Source of the DNA: Syntrophobacteraceae bacterium
Lineage (GTDB): Bacteria > Desulfobacterota > Syntrophobacteria > Syntrophobacterales > Syntrophobacteraceae
Length of the DNA stretch: 40,922 nt
Assembly (NCBI GenBank): GCA_013314815.1
Contig: JABUEY010000020.1
Span: 1-40,922, forward strand
Direction: 5' to 3'
Shown here: positions 7,929 through 16,203 of the stretch, piece by piece
How positions within the stretch are numbered: position 1 is the stretch's first letter
Layout: every line of letters starts with the position of its first letter
The notes under the pieces: generated by a model
The model's input: the letters and a program-made list of their open reading frames with translations, nothing else
Told to the model about the DNA's origin: nothing
Databases searched by the model: none
Position numbers and translations under genes: made by a program

Positions 7929-9044
7929 ATGGCGGGAGGACGAGGGAACATAGAAAGCGAGCACGTCGACGGTCGAAGTCCGCTCCCGCATTCTTCCCCG
8001 GTTTCCCGCATTCCTTCGCGGGCCGTCCTCTGCTGGGGATCCCTTCTGCTCACCATTGTCCTGGCGGCCTTTCTCACCTCGGGCATAGGCTCCTTCGAAA
8101 CTCCCTACAAGACCGTGTGGAGACTCCTGCTCTCCCTTCTTTCCCCTGCCGCTGCAGCGGACATCGACGATACGGTGCGCTACATCGTTATTCATGTACG
8201 GGTGGCCAGGGTTTGCCTGGCGCTGACGGTAGGCGCCGCGCTGGCTCTGGCGGGAGCGGTCTACCAGGGGGTACTGCTCAACCCGCTGGCGGATCCCTTT
8301 ACACTGGGAGTCTCGACGGGGGCGGCATTCGGTGCCTCCCTGGCGATTCTGCTCGGCTGGGGAGGCATTCATTTTCTGGGAATCAGCGCCCTGCCCGTGG
8401 CCGCTTTTGCGGGTGCCGTGGGAGCCCTTTACCTGGTGTATCTCCTGGGGCGCATGGACGGCCGCATACATGCCACCACCCTGGTCCTGGCGGGAATCAT
8501 CGTCTCTACCTTTCTGTCCGCCTGGATCAGCCTGCTCAAGAGCCTGAACGAGGATTCCGTTTCAACCATCGTCTTCTGGATCATGGGGAGCCTTTCAGGA
8601 AAGAGCTGGTCGCACGTGATGCTCGTGATTCCCTACCTGCTGGCGGGAGGACTGATCATCGCGTGCTTTTCGAGGGAACTCGATCTTCTCAGCCTGGGGG
8701 ATGTGCAGGCCCAGCAGCTGGGAGTTGACGTACAGCGTGTGCGATTCCGGCTTCTGCTGGCGGCGTCGCTCGTCACGGCAGCCGCAGTGGCTGTGAGCGG
8801 AATCATCGGCTTTGTGGGGCTTGTGGTTCCCCATCTCGTGCGCCTTTCTATAGGGCCGGGTCACCGCAGGCTGCTGCCCGCGGTCGCACTCCTCGGGGGA
8901 CTGCTCGTTCTTGTTTCGGATACCCTTGCGCGGAGCCTCCTTCCGGGCGGGCAGGAGGTGCCCGTCGGAGTCGTGACCGCCATCCTGGGAGGACCTTTCT
9001 TTTGCTATCTGCTTCTGCACCGCAAGAAATACCTCCAGCTGTGA
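7929..9044 (+). CDS. btuC: BtuC-like FecCD-family ABC transporter permease
   Basis: The 371-residue product is a polytopic membrane protein of the FecCD family, with about ten hydrophobic segments. Hallmarks are the LARVCLALTVG-type region (here VARVCLALTVGAALALAG), the motif NPLADPFTLGVSTGAAFGAS, and VSGIIGFVGLVVPHLVR near the C-terminus. A hydrophilic N-terminal stretch of about 35 residues precedes the first span and makes it slightly longer than usual. Its stop overlaps the likely GTG start of the ATPase gene. The family imports cobalamin, haem or ferric siderophores; the position inside a riboswitch-controlled corrin operon makes a corrinoid the best guess. The ATG at 7929 has AGAAGCGG upstream. 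Confidence 0.88.
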   Translation: MAGGRGNIESEHVDGRSPLPHSSPVSRIPSRAVLCWGSLLLTIVLAAFLTSGIGSFETPYKTVWRLLLSLLSPAAAADIDDTVRYIVIHVRVARVCLALTVGAALALAGAVYQGVLLNPLADPFTLGVSTGAAFGASLAILLGWGGIHFLGISALPVAAFAGAVGALYLVYLLGRMDGRIHATTLVLAGIIVSTFLSAWISLLKSLNEDSVSTIVFWIMGSLSGKSWSHVMLVIPYLLAGGLIIACFSRELDLLSLGDVQAQQLGVDVQRVRFRLLLAASLVTAAAVAVSGIIGFVGLVVPHLVRLSIGPGHRRLLPAVALLGGLLVLVSDTLARSLLPGGQEVPVGVVTAILGGPFFCYLLLHRKKYLQL

Positions 9045-9811
9045 TCCAGGTGGAAGACGTCCATTGCGGGTATCCCGGCCGGGATGTGCTGAAGGGCGTT
9101 TCATTCACGGTCCGGCGCGGTGAGTTTGTGGGTGTACTCGGGCCGAATGGAGCGGGGAAGACGACGCTGGTACTGGCGTTGAGCGGTGTGGTGCCGGCTC
9201 GGAAGGGGAGTATCGAGATCCTCGGGACCCCGGTCGACCGCCTCAAACACAAGGATCGCGCAAGGCGCATGGCTGTCGTGGCCCAGGACGGCGAACTGCG
9301 TTTTCCTTTTTCCTGCATGGATATTGTACGGATGGGCCGCTATCCTCACCAGGGCCGGTGGCAGCTCGATACGCTGAGGGACGAAGAGGCCGTGGAGCGT
9401 GCCATGGACATCACCGATACCGTCATGTTTGCCCAGCGTCTCATCACGGCTCTGAGTGGAGGAGAACGCCAGCGTGTGATCATGGCCAAGGCGCTTGCAC
9501 AGGAGACCCCGGTCCTCCTGCTGGATGAAGCCACTTCGGCCATGGACATTCACAGGAAGCTGCAGGTGTTCCGGGTGCTCGATCGCATGAACCGCCACGA
9601 AGGAATAACAGTCATTGCCGTTATGCACGATGTGAACCTGGCTGCACTCTTCTGCCGGAGGATGCTGTTTCTGAAAGAAGGCTGGCTGGCCGCCGATGGC
9701 CCGGTCGATTCCGTGCTCACCTCCGAGCTGCTGGAAAAGATCTACGAAACGCCGGTCATGGTCCAGGCCATCAGCGGCACGAACAAAAAACAGGTCGTTT
9801 TTCTGCCCTGA
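9041..9811 (+). CDS. btuD: BtuD-like ABC transporter ATPase
   Basis: This is the nucleotide-binding subunit of the corrinoid-type importer. Counting from the GTG at 9041 it has 256 residues: Walker A GPNGAGKTT (34-42), Q-loop VVAQDGELRF, signature LSGGERQRVIMAKAL, Walker B VLLLDEATSAMD and the H-loop VMHDVN. The GTG overlaps the permease stop as GTGA, typical of translational coupling, and the protein then begins at the first beta strand (VIQVEDVHCGYPG). A TTG 39 bases upstream (9002) is possible but would add residues encoded inside the permease. The FecE/BtuD subtype is supported by its permease neighbour. It acts on the inner face of the membrane. Confidence 0.9.
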   Translation: MIQVEDVHCGYPGRDVLKGVSFTVRRGEFVGVLGPNGAGKTTLVLALSGVVPARKGSIEILGTPVDRLKHKDRARRMAVVAQDGELRFPFSCMDIVRMGRYPHQGRWQLDTLRDEEAVERAMDITDTVMFAQRLITALSGGERQRVIMAKALAQETPVLLLDEATSAMDIHRKLQVFRVLDRMNRHEGITVIAVMHDVNLAALFCRRMLFLKEGWLAADGPVDSVLTSELLEKIYETPVMVQAISGTNKKQVVFLP

Positions 9812-9846
9812 CCGGAATCCGCCAGGCACCGGAGAAAGGAAATATC

Positions 9847-10764
9847 GTGAATCGTTTGTCCATGACATGCCGGGCTGGAGTCCTCCTGATTGCGGCCGTC
9901 ATAATGGTATTGCCGCGGAATGCCTCCGCGTCTGTTGTCATCGAGGATGACACGGGGAGCAGGGTATCCCTGAATCAGCCGGCCCGGCGCATTATACCGC
10001 TCTACGGAGCCTTCGCCGAAATGCTGTTCACCATTGGAGCCGGAGACCGGCTGGTGGGGCGCACGCAGGCCGATCAATACCCGCCTGGCATCGAAAAGCT
10101 GCCGTCTGTGGGAACGCACATGAGGCCCAATATCGAGATGATTATCGGCTTTAAGCCTGACCTGGTGATTCAAAGTGCGACCCGGGGAGATACTGCCGTC
10201 GACCTCGAACGCCTTCGGGCTGCGGGCATCCCTGTCGCCGTGTTTGCCCCCAGGACTTTCGAGGGAATATTTTCCACCATGACCAGGCTGGGTACTCTTG
10301 CAGGGAAGGAGAAGGAAGCCGGCAAGGTCGTTTCCGGGCTCGAGGAAAGGCTGAACGAAGTGAAGAAACGCCGGTCCGGGGCGGGCGGTGTTCCTCGGGT
10401 TTTTTTCGAGATCCGAGCCGAACCGCTCACCGGTGCAGGCCAGGGTTCGATCGTCGATCGGATCATCGAGGCGGCCGGCGGGATCAACGTCCTGAGAAAC
10501 GAAAGGGCCATCGTGCAGTACAGCCTGGAAGCCCTTCTGCTTGAGGCCCCGGATTTCTACGTGGTGCAGGTGGGGCCCATGAACAGGAATCCCGTGGATC
10601 CCGCAAAGAGGACTCACTTCGATCGCCTGAAAGCGGTTCGCGAGGGCAGGGTCATGTTTGCCGATGAATTCATCTTTTCACGTCCGGGTCCCCGGTGCGT
10701 GGATGCTGTCGAACAGCTGGCCGACATGCTCCACCCCACAGGCCCCCGGTCCGTTTCCAGGTAA
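9847..10764 (+). CDS. btuF: BtuF-like periplasmic substrate-binding protein
   Basis: The 305-residue product begins with a Sec signal peptide (MNRLSMTCRAGVLLIAAVI, cleavage likely after ASA near residue 29). It lacks a lipobox cysteine, so it is probably a free periplasmic protein. The mature part has the class III binding-protein pattern: VIEDDTGSRVSL, RIIPLYGAFAEMLFTIGA, GDRLVGRTQADQYPP, IIGFKPDLVI and RVMFADEFIFSRPGPR. The start is a GTG at 9847 with GAAAGGAAAT upstream. It completes an importer with the two preceding genes. Its likely substrate is cobalamin or a corrinoid precursor, judged from the operon; a siderophore or haem is the alternative. Confidence 0.87.
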   Translation: MNRLSMTCRAGVLLIAAVIMVLPRNASASVVIEDDTGSRVSLNQPARRIIPLYGAFAEMLFTIGAGDRLVGRTQADQYPPGIEKLPSVGTHMRPNIEMIIGFKPDLVIQSATRGDTAVDLERLRAAGIPVAVFAPRTFEGIFSTMTRLGTLAGKEKEAGKVVSGLEERLNEVKKRRSGAGGVPRVFFEIRAEPLTGAGQGSIVDRIIEAAGGINVLRNERAIVQYSLEALLLEAPDFYVVQVGPMNRNPVDPAKRTHFDRLKAVREGRVMFADEFIFSRPGPRCVDAVEQLADMLHPTGPRSVSR

Positions 10765-10770
10765 GGTCGC

Positions 10771-12036
10771 ATGAAACCAGGTGCGGAGAAAGACGGGGAC
10801 AAGAGCTCCAAAAAAAGGAAAAGGCTGCGCTGCGGGTTCAGCACCGGCACGGCGGCAACTGCCGCCGCCAGGGCCGCATTGCGGCTTCTTCTGACGGGCC
10901 GGTCTCCTTCCGTTGTCGCAGTTCGGCTGCCTCTTGGATATTATCTTCCAGTCTTCGTTGACGGCTGCGGCTTCGACGGGCTGAAGGCGTGGGCCCGGGT
11001 GATCAAGGACGGCGGGGACGACCCCGATGTGACACACAGAGCGGAAATCAAGACGTCGGTGAGATGCTCCCGCAACAGAGCGGACGGTTCCCGAATGCTT
11101 GACGGGATCACAGGGGAAGGCGGCTGCGCGGGGATATGCGTGCTTGCGGGCAAGGGAGTGGGAGTGGTCACCAGGCGGGGGCTGCCGGCGGCTGTCGGGG
11201 AGCCCGCCGTCAATCCCGTGCCCCGGCAGATGCTTGCCCTGAATCTGGTCGAAGAATTGAAGCTGCACTCCTGTACTGCTCTGCCAGGGCATTCGAAGAA
11301 CACTGAGCCCTGCCGTTCATCCATGCCGCACATCCTGCTGCCTTTCGGGGAGCCGTTTCCCGGTTCGAACGGTCTGCTGGTCGAGGTGGAGATCGAGGTT
11401 CCCAGGGGAGTAGAACTGGCGCGGCATACTCTGAACCCGCGGCTGGGTGTTGCCGGTGGGATATCCATCCTGGGAACCACAGGGATTGTGAAGCCTTTTT
11501 CACATGAAGCATACGAGGACACCGTACGGGTGTCGCTTTCGGTTGCGGCATCCGCAGGGTGCAGGCAGGTGGTTCTTGCAACGGGCGGAAAGAGCGAGAA
11601 GCTGGCTGGTCGGATCCTGCCGGGGCTGCCTCCCGAATCCTTTGTCCAGGTCGCGGATTTCTTCGACTTTTCGGTGAGGGAGGCTTCCCGCAAGGGTTTT
11701 CGCGGTATCATCCACAGCGCCTTTTTCGGAAAGGTAGTCAAGATGGCACAGGGACATCCGTATACTCATGCCCATACCGTGCCGCTCGACCTGGGTCCTC
11801 TGGCCGATGCGGCTCGACGCAGAGGCTTCACAGCCGGATTCTGCGACGAAATCAGGTCGGCCAACACCGCCCGCCACGCCCTCGAACTGCTGCTCGAACA
11901 AAAGGCTATAAGTGTGATCGAAGACGTCTCCCGGGAAGCGCTGAGGCAGTCGGCGCAGATCGCGGGAGAGGCCTGTTCGGTGCGTCTGCTGCTTTTCGAT
12001 TACAGCGGAAACCTCCTGATGGATGTGACCCAATGA
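10771..12036 (+). CDS. cbiD: Cobalt-precorrin-5B C1-methyltransferase
   Basis: CbiD methylates C1 of the corrin ring in the anaerobic pathway. The 421-residue product opens with a basic stretch (SKKRKRLRCG) and then the family's GFSTGTAATAAARAAL block. Later motifs include GDDPDVTHRAEI, KGVGVVTRRGLP, GEPAVNPVPRQM, LGVAGGISILGTTGIVKPF and FVQVADFFDFSV. It is longer than many CbiD proteins (about 360-380), with extra sequence around residues 170-190 (HSKNTEPCRSSMPH). The ATG at 10771 follows the btuF stop by six bases and uses AGGTAAGG, which overlaps that stop. Its own end overlaps the next start (ATGA). Confidence 0.93.
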   Translation: MKPGAEKDGDKSSKKRKRLRCGFSTGTAATAAARAALRLLLTGRSPSVVAVRLPLGYYLPVFVDGCGFDGLKAWARVIKDGGDDPDVTHRAEIKTSVRCSRNRADGSRMLDGITGEGGCAGICVLAGKGVGVVTRRGLPAAVGEPAVNPVPRQMLALNLVEELKLHSCTALPGHSKNTEPCRSSMPHILLPFGEPFPGSNGLLVEVEIEVPRGVELARHTLNPRLGVAGGISILGTTGIVKPFSHEAYEDTVRVSLSVAASAGCRQVVLATGGKSEKLAGRILPGLPPESFVQVADFFDFSVREASRKGFRGIIHSAFFGKVVKMAQGHPYTHAHTVPLDLGPLADAARRRGFTAGFCDEIRSANTARHALELLLEQKAISVIEDVSREALRQSAQIAGEACSVRLLLFDYSGNLLMDVTQ

Positions 12037-13322
12037 TACATGATCGTTCGAGGCTCGATCCTGACAGCTGGCATCCACCCCTGTTGGTTCTCGTGGGGAT
12101 GGGGATGGGGAAGGCCGATCTCAGCGAAAAGGCTTTGAGCTGGATTCGACATGCCGAAGTGCTGGCGGGTGGCGGAAGGCACCTGGACGAATTCCCCGAA
12201 CACGGGGGGGAGAGAATCCCGATCGATTCGTCCCTCGATACATTCCTTCATCGAGTGGCACAGGCTTCGAAAGATCGGCGCACGGTGGTGCTCGCATCGG
12301 GGGATCCCCTCTTCTTCGGCATAGGCAGAAGGCTCGTGCAGGCCGTTGGAGAAGACCGGGTGCTGGTCCTGCCCAACATCACCAGCGTGCAGGCCTTTTT
12401 CTCCCGGCTGGCGGAGCCGTGGGAGGACGTACGGGTGTTCAGTCTTCATGGGAGGAGCGGTTCACACGCCGGGGTTTCCTGGTTGGATGAATTGACCTGC
12501 TGTGACAGGATGGTCCTGTTCACCGACCCCGGGCATACACCCGAGTGGATTGCCCGGGAGTTGATCCGCGAAGGATTCAGTGATCGATTCCTCGTGGTGG
12601 CCGAAGACCTTGGTCTGCCCGGCGAGAAGGTGCGGCGGTTTTCTCTCGAAGAAGCCCTCGATGGCCGGTTCTCCCCTCTCAACCTGGTTGGGGTTTTCAG
12701 AGAACCAGGGTCGCCGGGCGTTCAGGAACCACTGCCCCGGCTGCCGGTGTTCGGACTGCCCGAGGAAGTTTTTTCCCACGAGGCCGGACTCATCACCAAG
12801 CTCGAAATCCGGGCGGTGGTCCTGGCTCTCCTCGGCCTCGAAAGGGGGCTCGTACTTTGGGACTTGGGTTCGGGGAGCGGGTCTGTCTCCATTGAGGCCT
12901 CTCGCATCGCTTCTTTGGGGAAAATCTTCGCCGTGGAAAGGAACAAGGCGCGTTATCGTGACCTGGTCGAAAACGTCAGACGGTTCGGCTGCCGGAATGT
13001 TCAGCCGGTCCACGGCAGCGCGGCCGATGTGATGAGCCGGCTGCCCGATCCGGACCGGGTTTTCATCGGGGGCAGCGGCCCGGACCTGGTGGAAATACTC
13101 AACCAGGCAGCCTCCCGCCTTCGACCCGGTGGCAGAGTGGTCCAGACTGCTGTGACCCTCGATACGCTCGAGGCTGCCCGGTCCTTCTGGCAGGACAGGT
13201 CTTTCGATATGTCCGTTTTGCAGCTCCAGGTGAACCGTTCCCTTCCCATTGGCAGCAGCATGCGCCTGCACGCCCTCAATCCCGTATTCGTGGTCAAGGC
13301 CTGCAGGAGCGAGTCGGCCTGA
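12033..13322 (+). CDS. cbiET: Bifunctional cobalt-precorrin-7 C5- and precorrin-6B C15-methyltransferase (CbiE-CbiT fusion)
   Basis: The 429-residue protein joins two enzymes. Residues ~1-210 are CbiE: LLVLVGMGMGKADLSEKAL, VLASGDPLFFGIGRRL and LPNITSVQAFFSRL. Residues ~225-425 are CbiT, a Rossmann SAM methyltransferase with HEAGLITKLEIRAVVLALL, LWDLGSGSGSVSIEAS (motif I), IFAVERN and RVFIGGSG. Together they methylate C5 and C15 and decarboxylate the C12 acetate side chain, as CobL does. The ATG at 12033 overlaps the cbiD stop as ATGA; an open frame extends upstream inside cbiD but has no family similarity. A 94-base gap with a stem-loop follows before cbiF. Confidence 0.93.
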   Translation: MIHDRSRLDPDSWHPPLLVLVGMGMGKADLSEKALSWIRHAEVLAGGGRHLDEFPEHGGERIPIDSSLDTFLHRVAQASKDRRTVVLASGDPLFFGIGRRLVQAVGEDRVLVLPNITSVQAFFSRLAEPWEDVRVFSLHGRSGSHAGVSWLDELTCCDRMVLFTDPGHTPEWIARELIREGFSDRFLVVAEDLGLPGEKVRRFSLEEALDGRFSPLNLVGVFREPGSPGVQEPLPRLPVFGLPEEVFSHEAGLITKLEIRAVVLALLGLERGLVLWDLGSGSGSVSIEASRIASLGKIFAVERNKARYRDLVENVRRFGCRNVQPVHGSAADVMSRLPDPDRVFIGGSGPDLVEILNQAASRLRPGGRVVQTAVTLDTLEAARSFWQDRSFDMSVLQLQVNRSLPIGSSMRLHALNPVFVVKACRSESA

Positions 13323-13364
13323 CGAAGGATATGGGCCGCTCTTTGCCGGGCAGGTGGGTTGTTT

Positions 13365-13385
13365 GACGGGCAGGGCTGGCCCGTC
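13365..13385 (+). other. Intercistronic stem-loop between cbiET and cbiF
   Basis: GACGGGC (13365-13371) pairs with GCCCGTC (13379-13385) around a 7-base loop. No T-run follows, so it is not an intrinsic terminator. It may stabilise or process the operon mRNA. It lies in the longest gap within the operon. Confidence 0.35.
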
Positions 13386-13416
13386 TGCATCACGGCCGGA
13401 CTTGAAAGGAATTTCT

Positions 13417-14196
13417 ATGAACTATCCCGTATATTTTGTGGGAGCCGGACCCGGAGATCCGGAGCTCATCACGGTGAAGGGCCAAAGACTGCTGCAGGAA
13501 GCCGATCGTATTGTCTATGCGGGCTCCCTCGTTCCGGAAGTGCTGCTCGAACAGCGAAAAACAGGATGCCGGGTATTCAACAGCGCGGGTTTGACTCTCG
13601 ATGAAACCCATGCACTCCTTGTCGAGGGATATCGCGGCGCTGAAAAGGTGGTGCGCCTGCATACCGGGGATCCGAGCCTTTACGGGGCTATCCGGGAGCA
13701 GATGGAACTCCTGGACCGGGATGGAATTCCCTGCTGCGTGGTGCCGGGAGTCTCGGCGGTTTTCGCGGCGGCGGCGGCTCTCAAACAGGAACTCACCCTG
13801 CCCGAGGTTTCCCAGACGCTGATTCTCACCCGCCTGGCGGGAAAAACTCCTGTCCCGGAGAAGGAAAACCTTCGATCTCTCGCTGCCCACCAGGCCACTC
13901 TCGTGATATACCTCAGCGTGGGACAGATCGAGAAGGTGGTTTCGGAGGTCTCTTCGACGTATCCTTCGGAGACCCCCGTTGTGGTTGCCTACAGGGTGGG
14001 ATGGCCCGATGAACTGTTGATCGAAGGCACACTGGAGGATATAGCCTCGAAGGTCAAGGCCGAGGATATCAGGCGCCAGGCAATCATCATGATCGGAGAA
14101 GTCTTTGCCGCACACAAGGGGACTCCGGTCAGGAAATCGAAACTTTATGACGCATCGTTCAGCCATGGATTCCGAAAGGCGAAACACAACACCTGA
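13417..14196 (+). CDS. cbiF: Cobalt-precorrin-4 C11-methyltransferase
   Basis: The 259-residue SAM-dependent methylase has the family start YFVGAGPGDPELITVKGQRLL, then DRIVYAGSLVPEVLL, VRLHTGDPSLYGAIREQM, CVVPGVSAVFAAAAALKQELTLP and the CbiF/CobM block QTLILTRLAGKTPVPE. That last block separates it from the other corrin methylases. The ATG at 13417 follows GAAAGGA and gives the expected N-terminus; upstream in-frame starts would lie in cbiET. The last ~20 residues (KLYDASFSHGFRKAKHNT) are typical of the family end. The cbiG frame begins inside its 3' end. Confidence 0.93.
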   Translation: MNYPVYFVGAGPGDPELITVKGQRLLQEADRIVYAGSLVPEVLLEQRKTGCRVFNSAGLTLDETHALLVEGYRGAEKVVRLHTGDPSLYGAIREQMELLDRDGIPCCVVPGVSAVFAAAAALKQELTLPEVSQTLILTRLAGKTPVPEKENLRSLAAHQATLVIYLSVGQIEKVVSEVSSTYPSETPVVVAYRVGWPDELLIEGTLEDIASKVKAEDIRRQAIIMIGEVFAAHKGTPVRKSKLYDASFSHGFRKAKHNT

Positions 14197-15340
14197 ATCC
14201 TCCGTAGCTATTGTCGCTCTCACCCGCGCTGGAGGAGAGCTGGCCCTGGAGCTTGCGTCCCGGTTTGAGGGGAGCGACTGTTTTCTGCCGGCGTGGCATG
14301 GGATGCAAGGATGCAGGAGCTTTGATCGCCTGGGGGACCTCCTTCCCGGCATCTGGGAGTCCTACGACGGAATCGTGTGTATCATGGCGGCGGGCATCGT
14401 CGTTCGCCTCATCGCGCCGCTCCTCTCCCACAAAACCGTGGATCCCGCCGTGGTGGTCGTGGATGAAAACGGGGAATACGCCGTCAGCCTGGTTTCAGGG
14501 CACCTGGGGGGAGCCAACCTGCTGGCGAAAAAGGTGGCTGAGAAGGTGGGCGGCAGGGCTGTCATCACGACTGCTTCGGATGTCCGAGGCAAACCGGCCG
14601 TCGACATGGTCGCCGTGCAGGAGGGTTTCGATATCGAAAACATCGGGATGGTGAAGCAAATCAGCCGAGCCGTTCTCGAAGACGAAGCCACCTGGATCTA
14701 TGATCCGGGCGGAAGAATCAGGCCCTTTTTCGAATCTTTTCCGAACGTGATGTGCTGCCCCGGTTCCGCTCCTTCCAAAGAGGAATCACCGGGAATCTGC
14801 AGATCGGTGCGGAGGGGGAACTCGATCGACAGTGCGCCGGTTTCCTCGCCGGATTGGGCGGGACAGACGATGGAGGAACACCGATTCATCCGGTCAGTTC
14901 CTGGAGTCTGGGCCTCCGAGCGCCTCGCTCCCCGGCGGGTGAGATGCCTCAAGCTGCGCCCTCGCAACCTGGTGATCGGCGTTGGATGCAATCGGTCGAC
15001 GGCTTCGGATGAGATCGTGGGCTTGATCAGGAAGGTTTTTCTCAAATTCGGGCTCTCACTGCTTTCCGTGAGAAACCTTGCAAGCGTGGATTTGAAGGCG
15101 GACGAGCAGGGGATTATCGAGGCTGCTGAAATACTGAACCGGCCGATCTACTTTTACTCGAGGGACGAAGCCGGGAAGATTTCGGTTCCCAACCCATCGG
15201 ACATGGTGGGAAAACATATAGGAGTTCAGAGTGTATGCGAAGCGACAGCCAAGTTGAGTGCCCGGGCGGACGAAATCCTCATTCCGAAACAGAAGACGGC
15301 AAACGCCACCGTGGCCGTGGCCCGGGTGAGCTCTCCGTAA
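14147..15340 (+). CDS. cbiG: Cobalt-precorrin-5A hydrolase
   Basis: CbiG opens the delta-lactone of cobalt-precorrin-5A and releases acetaldehyde. The 397-residue product has an N-terminal region with SVAIVALTRAGGELALELASR, then the central block IVCIMAAGIVVRLIAPLLSHKTVDPAVVV, SLVSGHLGGANLLAKKVA and VITTASDVRGKPAVD. The C-terminal domain has NLVIGVGCNRSTASDEI, LASVDLKADEQGIIEAA and VCEATAKLSA. About 60 residues between the two halves (PGSAPSKEESPGIC to RSVPGVWASE) look poorly conserved. The ATG at 14147 (AGGAAA ten bases upstream) overlaps cbiF by 50 bases; an ATG at 14165 is possible but has no ribosome site. Confidence 0.9.
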   Translation: MTHRSAMDSERRNTTPESSVAIVALTRAGGELALELASRFEGSDCFLPAWHGMQGCRSFDRLGDLLPGIWESYDGIVCIMAAGIVVRLIAPLLSHKTVDPAVVVVDENGEYAVSLVSGHLGGANLLAKKVAEKVGGRAVITTASDVRGKPAVDMVAVQEGFDIENIGMVKQISRAVLEDEATWIYDPGGRIRPFFESFPNVMCCPGSAPSKEESPGICRSVRRGNSIDSAPVSSPDWAGQTMEEHRFIRSVPGVWASERLAPRRVRCLKLRPRNLVIGVGCNRSTASDEIVGLIRKVFLKFGLSLLSVRNLASVDLKADEQGIIEAAEILNRPIYFYSRDEAGKISVPNPSDMVGKHIGVQSVCEATAKLSARADEILIPKQKTANATVAVARVSSP

Positions 15341-16128
15341 TCAGTCTCGGACCGGGCCACCGCTCATACATGGTCCCTGAAGCCCTCGACGCACTGCTTT
15401 CTGCCTCGATCGTGTTCGGCTACAAGACTTACATCGAACTGATCGCCGAACTGGTCGAGGGCAGGACAGTCGTTTCGAGTGGAATGCGCAAGGAGGTCCA
15501 ACGTTGCCAGCAGGCCATCGATCATGCCGTGGCAGGTGAAAAGGTCGCGCTGGTATCGAGCGGAGACGCCGGGATTTATGGTATGGCCGGCCTGGTTTTC
15601 GACCTCTGCAGGGAAAGAGATCTGCGAACGGCGCCGCCGGATGGACAACCGGAGGGACCGGTCGACCTGTTCATACGCGTGATCCCGGGAGTAGCGGCGT
15701 TCAACGCGGCGGCGTCCCTGCTTGGAGCGCCCCTGATGCATGATTTTGCAGCCGTCAGTCTGAGCGACCACCTCACTCCATGGCCATTGATACAGGAAAG
15801 GCTGACAGCCGCTTCATCCGCCGATTTTGTTCTCGCAATCTACAACCCCCGCAGCAAAGCCCGGCCGGATCTCCTTGAAGCCGCTCAACAGGTGCTGCTC
15901 CGCCATCGTTGCCCCGAGACTCCCGTCGCCATTGTTCGGCAGGCCATGCGCAAGGGCCAGTGGAAACACCTTACCACCCTGGAGGAAATCCCTTTCGATG
16001 AGGTAGACATGCAGTCCGTAGTCATTGTAGGAAACAGCAGAACCTATGTCTGGAACGGCTGGATGGTCACGCCTCGAGGGTACCTCGAAAAGTATTCCCT
16101 TTCCGACAGGCAGGGGATGCCCGATTAA
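15235..16128 (+). CDS. cbiH: Cobalt-precorrin-3B C17-methyltransferase
   Basis: CbiH/CobJ methylates C17 and contracts the ring. The 297-residue product carries SVISLGPGHRSYMVPEALDAL, SIVFGYKTYIELI, GMRKEVQRCQQAIDHA, VALVSSGDAGIYGMAGLV, VIPGVAAFNAAASLLGAPLMHDFA and LAIYNPRSKARPDLL, all characteristic of this subfamily. The catalytic domain starts only at about residue 33. The preceding residues (RSDSQVECPGGRNPH and onward) are encoded within the last 106 bases of cbiG. The ATG at 15235 has AGGAG 11 bases upstream, and no closer start codon exists in this frame, so the overlap seems real. It is the last gene of the cobalamin operon and is followed by a stem-loop. Confidence 0.91.
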   Translation: MRSDSQVECPGGRNPHSETEDGKRHRGRGPGELSVISLGPGHRSYMVPEALDALLSASIVFGYKTYIELIAELVEGRTVVSSGMRKEVQRCQQAIDHAVAGEKVALVSSGDAGIYGMAGLVFDLCRERDLRTAPPDGQPEGPVDLFIRVIPGVAAFNAAASLLGAPLMHDFAAVSLSDHLTPWPLIQERLTAASSADFVLAIYNPRSKARPDLLEAAQQVLLRHRCPETPVAIVRQAMRKGQWKHLTTLEEIPFDEVDMQSVVIVGNSRTYVWNGWMVTPRGYLEKYSLSDRQGMPD

Positions 16129-16136
16129 AGGACAGC

Positions 16137-16163
16137 CGGGCCGGTGAATGACCTCCCGGCCCG
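16137..16163 (+). terminator. Stem-loop at the end of the cobalamin operon
   Basis: CGGGCCGG (16137-16144) pairs with CCGGCCCG (16156-16163), eight perfect base pairs beginning nine bases after the cbiH stop. The T-run expected of an intrinsic terminator is missing, so it may act as a 3' mRNA barrier or a weak terminator. Confidence 0.45.
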
Positions 16164-16203
16164 ATCCCTGGGTCGCTGTTGAAGGAAAAACGGGGATGAA
16201 GGG

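Noticed and set aside
11559-12032. Upstream extension of the cbiET frame inside cbiD
   Set aside because: No family similarity; the ATG at 12033 overlapping the cbiD stop gives the correct CbiE N-terminus.
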